Source of the DNA: Rhineura floridana
Lineage: Eukaryota > Chordata > Lepidosauria > Squamata > Rhineuridae
Reading direction: 5' to 3'
Length of the DNA stretch: 64,000 bases
Assembly (NCBI RefSeq): GCF_030035675.1
Contig: NC_084482.1
Location: 221,301,943 to 221,365,942, forward strand
Shown here: positions 58,465-64,000 of the stretch, in pieces
Layout of the letters: every line of letters starts with the position of its first letter
Numbering within the stretch: the stretch's first letter is position 1
Notes under the pieces: generated by a model
Database searches by the model: none
Seen by the model: only the letters and a program-made list of their open reading frames with translations
Told to the model about the DNA's origin: nothing
Translations under genes and position numbers: made by a program

Positions 58465-59252
58465 AAAGAAGCCTTTAATTTAATCACTATTTCAAAACCT
58501 CAAGGCAGTCTATTTCTTTTCTTTTTTCCCTCCACCAAAAAAAAGAGTTAATATTCCAGGCCTATTATTGAAGTCCAGCCAGCACAACACAGTTCTTATC
58601 TGCATCCAAGAATGCAAAACAATTCTGATTGCCAAGACTAAACAATTAGTAGCATATACGAGCAGCGGATTCATCCAAAGAGAAATAGTCCAAAGAGAAA
58701 AATAGTCCAAAATATAATAATTACCTCTCATCCGTTTTTAAACTTTAAAACTCCAAATTCAAGCCAGCTTTTTGTCGTAAAAAAAGTATATAAGTTGTTT
58801 ATATTTTTCTTTCTTCCTTAATTATATTTAAAAGAGAAAAAGTATGACTCACCCAGGTTTCTCAGTTGCTGATTCATAAACAAATCCCTTTTATTGCAGT
58901 AATTTAAGCCGAATGATAAGATTTAGGCAGAAGTGGGCTCGCTGGTTAAGAACGTTTTTTTTTTAGAGAAGAAAAAACGCTTCGCTTTATTCCAGTTCAG
59001 CTTGCGTGGAATTCCTGACTTCCGTCTTCAGCCGATCGGCTTGCCTTCTTATCTCAGGAATTTCCTGATCAATTCCAGCCGCCGACAGCTCAACGAAGTC
59101 TTGTGGAAGATCTGATCGGTTCTCCTATACCTTGGAGAACATTTAAGCCAGTCCAAGATTCCTCTTGGCTGGCTTTTAACCTGAAAAAAGCTTCCTCTGA
59201 GGCAGAGCTCCCTCAGAGACAACCACCAGCCAGCACCACTTCCCGGAAGTCC
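58465..59252 (-). promoter_or_regulatory. L1 5' UTR / internal promoter region
   Basis: About 790 bases lie between the 5' end and ORF1. Within the first 15 bases of the element is ACTTCCGGGAAG, whose palindromic core contains CCGGAAGT, an ETS-type site; the nested HAL1-like copy has the same motif at its own 5' end (55408-55419). Promoter function is inferred from L1 biology. Confidence 0.55.
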
Positions 59253-59270
59253 TAAATGTTGATTTTTTTA

Positions 59271-59973
59271 TTGACCATTTTAATGTACATTTTATATTCT
59301 TTATAAAATTCTTCTGCAGTGTACACATTTTATTAATATAAATAACTAAAAATGTATTTTTGTGTATAACATGGTTTTTATTTTGCTTAGATGTTTTTTG
59401 TATTGGCTATTCTAACATCTTTCATAAAGTAAAATGAATTCACTAGTTTTCTGCTGATATATTTTAAATACATTTTCCAAACTGATTTCACTCCACAGTC
59501 TCATCTGGTCTCAGTGCTATTTCCTAGCAGGCAAAAGAAGGACCTCACTGTCATCTGGTGCGCATAGAGAAAAGGAGTGAGAATTGGGTTTTGTCAGCGG
59601 TCACATAGCCAAATGGCTTCTCCAGGCAATAGAAGGGCCTTTAGGAAAGGCAGCAAAGCTGCAGAAAATCTCTGCTTAAATTATTGGGGGAGGCAGTTTG
59701 TTGGGATAGATAGTTCTGGGCCAGATATATGAATGGTCTGGTAACTTCAAACTAATCCATGTTGTGTAACTAATCCATGTTATGCAATTGTTAATGATGC
59801 TTCCCTGTAGTTTCTCTCTGGGAAGCAGTATGCCTCTGAATGCCATTTTCTGGGAATCAGAAGTGTGAAGATTACTGACTGGGAGGTCAGTTGCACAACT
59901 GCTGAACTCGGGGACCAGGTTGCTTGAAGCACTTCCTGTTCCTGTCTCCTCCTGCCTCTTCCTTGGGATCTAG
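59271..59973. other. Unassigned AT-rich DNA, unit-3 copy
   Basis: The continuation of 51383-51573 beyond the L1. It matches about 39940-40670. No gene was recognised. Confidence 0.5.
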
Positions 59974-62900
59974 CCAGTAAAAGTGATTAGACTGGTGAGC
60001 TGGTGTTGTTGTTGTTGTTCCCAATGTAAATAACAGGTGCATGTCAGGACCCCACTAGGGATCAGCTGCCCTGCACCTTCAATTTAGTGTTGCAAAGCTC
60101 ATCGTGCAATTGTTTGTTGCATGATTGGTATCTCCTCTAGTTTGGCCCTCAGACTGGCAGTGGCTGTCCAAGGTCCTGTTCTCCAGCCTTCTTGCCTGAG
60201 AGCCTTTTGACTGGAAAGTTCTTCTGCCTCCACCTTATGCGCTCTGCTCAATGAGTAGGAGTCCCTCCCACAGGTTCCAGACTTTAATAACCTTGATTTT
60301 GAAAGTAGTTGTGTCAGAAACTCATTTCACAGAAAGCAAACTGGTGAGGTTTGGCCCAGAACTTGAATACAAGGCAGAGGTGGAGTCTGAGCCCAAGCAC
60401 ACAAGAGCACTTCTTTGAACCCAGTTTTTTTCCTGTGATAGCACATCTATTTCACAGAAGGCAAACTCTATTTCTCTCCCCCTTCTGCCAGCCGACTTGC
60501 CCCTCCAATCTCTCTTTCTCTCTCCCTCCCCAATTCACCAGCCATTCACAACCTGATAGCAGCACCAATAGTGCTGCTTAGCGGACCTACAAACAGCAAG
60601 AAAAGGTATTGCTGATCACCCCAGAGGTTCCTGGGTCATCCTGTGTTATCTCCCATTTCCCAACACAACGAGAGGCAGCAACATGTGTGGTTGGTGAATT
60701 TTGGTAGGTCTGGCTGATTCGGAAGTTTCTGTTCTGGGCTGGTTTACGTAAAAATGTATTCTAGCCCGGAACAGGTATCGGAACGTGGTTTGCGTGGACG
60801 TTTTGTGTCTTACTGCATGCATCCCATGTAGTCATGTGGGACTGGTGAATTTCAGAGGTCTGGCTCGCTGGGAAGTCGCCGTTTGGGGCTGTTCATTCCA
60901 TTCCGGAGGGCATTTTGGTTGTTAAAGGGTTGATAAAAATGCTATCGGAATGGTTTTTGTTCCTAAATGTTGTTCTCATGTGTCTCTAACACAACCTAGT
61001 CTTTTTGGCATCAATTTCTTTTCTAAAGAGCCCATTCCGGCGTGTTCCTTTCCAGCTTTTACACTGTCCCTCCTGAACACTTTACTTTTTACACACAAAC
61101 GTGTATATTGTATATATCACACAGCACACACACCTATCTTGCCGCTGCTTCTGCAGGAGGCAAGAGAGGAAGATGAGCTGCAATATTGGGACAGAAGGCA
61201 GGGAGGAAAATGTTGGCAGTGGGGGGCAGAAGCAGCTCTTGCCACTTAGTCCTCCGATGGGTTAAGGCAAGGAGTTCTGGTTCCTAGAGAGGCAGGAAGT
61301 CTTAATCACATGGAGGGGGTGAGAGCATATTGAAGGGGAAGTAGGAGGGCTGTCTTCATTGGTATTCAAGGTAAAGAAAGTATTAGGCCCAGAGAGGAGG
61401 AAGCTGGAGCGTGCAGAGGGCAAAGAGGTGCAAGGGGGGGGATTTGGTATTTTTGTTGGGGGGTGAGGGAAAAGGAGGGAAGAGCCCCACTCCCCTGCTG
61501 CATGCAATCCATTTGCAGAGGGGGGTCCGAAGTGCCGCGGGGTTGGCCTTTCGAGGCCCTCTTGGAAGCCATCGCCCAGGCAAAGGGATGCAGCTGTTGG
61601 GGGTTGATGTCCTGTGTTGGTTTTGAGGGCCACAGCTGGGGGAGGGGAGCTGCCTTTGCAATTCCTGGGCCTGACAGGGGACTGGTGGGGGGAGGGGAGA
61701 GAGAAGGAAGATTTGTTTTTTGGGAGGGGGAGGGGGTTGATGGAAGAGGCCCCTCTTCTGTCTGGGAATCCCTAGAAAGTGCCCCAGAGCTGGAGGAAGA
61801 GCCCGTTTTGGATTTCCTAAACTGGAAGAGGGACTGGTCAGTTTCCTTCCTGCGAGGCAAGAAAATTGGAGGGTTGAAGAGAGGAATCTGAACCTGACCA
61901 GGCTCTGAATGGGCTTCTAGAAGCTTTCAAGGCAGAGGATGGAGGAAATGGGTGAATAAATGCCCTCTCCTCAGCTGGGCTCCAGGGGAAGGGCTTCTCC
62001 AGACATCCCCTTGGGAGTGTATTGGAGGGGAAGACCCTAGAGGAGTGGACCTCAGCTTCTCTTGCAGGATTGGTCCATCTGTGGGGGTGCTGGGGGCAGA
62101 GTTTGGAAAAGTCACTGTTTTAAACTACAACTCCCATCAGCCCCAGCCAGCATGGCCACTGGATTGGGCTGATGGGAGTTGTAGTTTAAAAAAGTAACTT
62201 TTCCAAGCTCTGACTGGGGGTCTGTGTCTCCTGGCGTGGCCAGCATTCCCCCTGTCCAAAGCACAATATCTTGGCAGTGGTCGCAACAGCCCTGTAAGGT
62301 GGTCTCGGATGAGAGCCTGTGGCTAATGGAGTGGGTAGGGAATATTCTTCAACCCGAGGGCCACATTTACGCACAAGCAGCAGTCCAAGGGCCAATTTCC
62401 AGTCAAAGGCCAGAGAGGGTGGAGCTATGGATGTGTCACTGACATGTGTATAGTAGAGTCTCTTGTAGACACGAACAAGTCAGACATTTCTTCAGTGCAA
62501 TTAATTAATTATTAGATTTATACCCTGCCCTTCCTCCCAGAAGGTGCCCAGGGCTGCAATACAGAGCACTCTAAGGAGCGGGGTCAGAGCACGGGAGAGG
62601 GGAGAAAAAACTGCTTTCCCTCCAAATTTTTCCACTGTTGTTATGGGCCTTCACATCTCTACAGTAGTGTAGTGGCAAATTCAGAAGTGCAGGGTCCCTT
62701 CATGATAGCCATGCCCCCTCCCATCCTGTTCCTGCTGGGTTGAGAATGAGATGCATGTTAATGCCTTCTCCCACAGCTAGGAGCCAAAAAGCATGGAAGG
62801 GCAAAGTGTTGCCTCCTGAGAAGAGTCTCAGTGGCTGACTTCACCTCCTTTCACTCTGATTCACTCTAATTAACAGGAAAGAACAAGGAAGCATGTTAGA

Positions 62901-63931
62901 AGACTCTTCTCAGTTGCTAATACACTCTCCTTTCTTGCTGATTGGCTCATAGGTTGCTGGAGACATGGGGAGTCTGCTGAGAGCCTGCTCCCAAAAAAAT
63001 AAGGTGTCTATGATCTCCCCCCCCAAATCTATGCAGGTCCCTGGGTGACCCTGGGGCAGTGACCACTTTTGTTCAGCCCAGCCCACCTCACTGGATTGTT
63101 GTGAGGATAAACTGTGCAGAATTTTTATGTGCCACTCCAGATTTCGGACATCCACTCTGTGTGGGACCTTCAACGTCTGTGCAGGTGTGTGTGTCTGTTG
63201 TATTATTGGAATCATAGTTTAATGCTATGTCCACAGGAACCCAGATTCAAATCCCTCCTCAGGAGTGAAATTCAGGTGGTGTCCTGTGCCCAGTGACAGT
63301 GTTGTTGTGAAGACAAAAGGAGGGGGACAAATCATGGTGAGCTCATTATAGGAAGGCCTGCATAGAAATATAAAAATATAATAAAATGTATCGGTAATAA
63401 TAATAATAATTAAATCAACTTATTGCCTCAGTTGTTCAACCCAATACAGTAGATGAGTTTGCTGTTCAGCTTTCCACCTCGTGCATCACCTGCTCAACTT
63501 GGAGCAGCGTTCTGTAACCTGGTGCCCTCCAGGTATTATTAGACTGCATCTCCCATCAGCCCCAGACAACATGGCCAAATGCCAGGGAAGATGGGGGTTG
63601 TAGTCCAGAAATGTGTAAAGGTTAACTTGGATTATACGAGTGGATGGTACTAACAAGGCATCCTGCTGATTTTGACATGGATGTATTGCAAGTAGTTTTT
63701 CATACGCTTTTCATTGCCCAGTGAGCTGAACCAGACTGAATGTATCTCACTGTTCCTCTCCGCATATTTCTGATGGAAAGACTGGAGGTGTTTTGCATCC
63801 CCAGGAAGCTCCAAGATGGAGTCATTTGACCAAATTCACCCCTAATATTTCTTTACAATGTGTGCAAAACCTATTTTTATGCCAACTGTCGGGCATGACA
63901 TGGAATTAATACCTGTGCAGATTAAGTTTTT
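59974..63931. repeat. Block C (homologous to A and B)
   Basis: The third full copy of the non-coding block, closest to block B. It includes the G-rich tract near 61685-61735 and TAA-type microsatellites near 63396-63412. It ends at the CR1 boundary. Confidence 0.8.
62097..62212. mobile_element. Palindromic hAT-type MITE, block C copy
   Basis: The same 116-base element and site as 42800-42915, inherited through the B/C duplication. Confidence 0.8.
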
Positions 63932-64000
63932 CATAAGAACATAAGAAGAGCCTGCTGGATCAGGCCAGTGGCCCATCTAGTCCAGCATCCTGTTCTCACA
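63932..64000 (-). mobile_element. CR1 LINE 3' end, cut by the window edge
   Basis: CATAAGAACATAAGAAGAGC starts at the same relative site as the CR1 at 44638. The rest lies outside the window. Confidence 0.88.

Larger units (their letters stand above)
51592..59252 (-). mobile_element. L1 LINE, near full length, with a nested insertion
   Basis: A minus-strand L1 is flanked by the 18-base duplication TAAATGTTGATTTTTTTA (51574-51591 and 59253-59270). The empty site is seen at about 39940. It has a 5' UTR starting GGACTTCCGGGAAG (59252 leftwards), ORF1, ORF2 and a 3' A tail. ORF2 has a frame break near 56850 and is split at 53434/55421 by a HAL1-like element. Without that insert the L1 is about 5.7 kb. 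Part of ORF2 (about 52790-53434 and 55437-56210, with smaller patches near 52190-52375) is packed with A-to-G changes on the sense strand when compared with 30587-32222 or with conserved L1 residues. Confidence 0.93.
48424..63931. repeat. Segmental duplication, ZNF-3/block C copy
   Basis: This is the copy of 37291-44637 with the large L1 (51592-59252) added. The two copies end at the same CR1 boundary (44638 and 63932), so the repeating unit is ZNF exon, SINE, block, CR1. Confidence 0.85.

Overview
The window looks like a squamate reptile (lizard-type) genome. The evidence is its mix of CR1, L2 and L1 LINEs, tRNA-derived SINEs with tails typical of lizards, a Ty1/Copia element, and a reptile-style KRAB zinc-finger locus. 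No species call is made. The host genes are one tandem cluster of C2H2 zinc-finger (ZNF) exons, all on the + strand: ZNF-1 (16273-18545, 26 fingers), ZNF-2 (37374-38842, 15 full fingers) and ZNF-3 (48505-50549, 22 fingers). A KRAB-A exon (28065-28191) and a short exon before it (26798-26968) sit upstream of ZNF-2 in matching reading phase. No other KRAB exon was found.

Layout. 1-9290 is a nest of old elements: a CR1 LINE holding an ORF1-only L1 derivative, then Ty3/Gypsy fossil pieces holding a Copia element with paired LTRs. 9295-18840 is duplication unit 1: an L2 LINE, unassigned DNA, a LINE of uncertain clade, then ZNF-1. 20590-26400 holds G-rich blocks A' and A. 26798-28191 holds the two short KRAB-gene exons. 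29150-39190 is unit 2, a second copy of unit 1 with an extra L1 inside its L2, ending in ZNF-2. 40671-44637 is block B, followed by a long CR1 (44638-48238). 48424-63931 is unit 3: ZNF-3, then a nearly full-length L1 (51592-59252) that itself holds a second ORF1-only element, then block C. The window closes on another CR1 3' end at the same relative site, so the array probably continues to the right.

How it works together. The ZNF exons share a phase, an intron-exon boundary and a decayed run of fingers after the stop. They look like copies of one terminal exon. ZNF-2 can be read as a KRAB-ZNF gene of three visible exons. ZNF-3 has no KRAB exon of its own in the window and could be an alternative terminal exon for the same 5' exons, or an orphan. 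ZNF-1 would need 5' exons lying left of the window or lost.

The most unusual signal is in the L1 at 51592-59252. Compared with its relative at 30587-32222, a long part of its ORF2 carries dense one-way changes, A to G on the element's sense strand. These changes largely avoid adenines preceded by G. That is the pattern expected from ADAR-type A-to-I editing of the RNA before it was copied into the genome. The second notable item is the ORF1-only (HAL1-like) L1 family, seen twice with the same architecture, intact 5' ends and clear target-site duplications.
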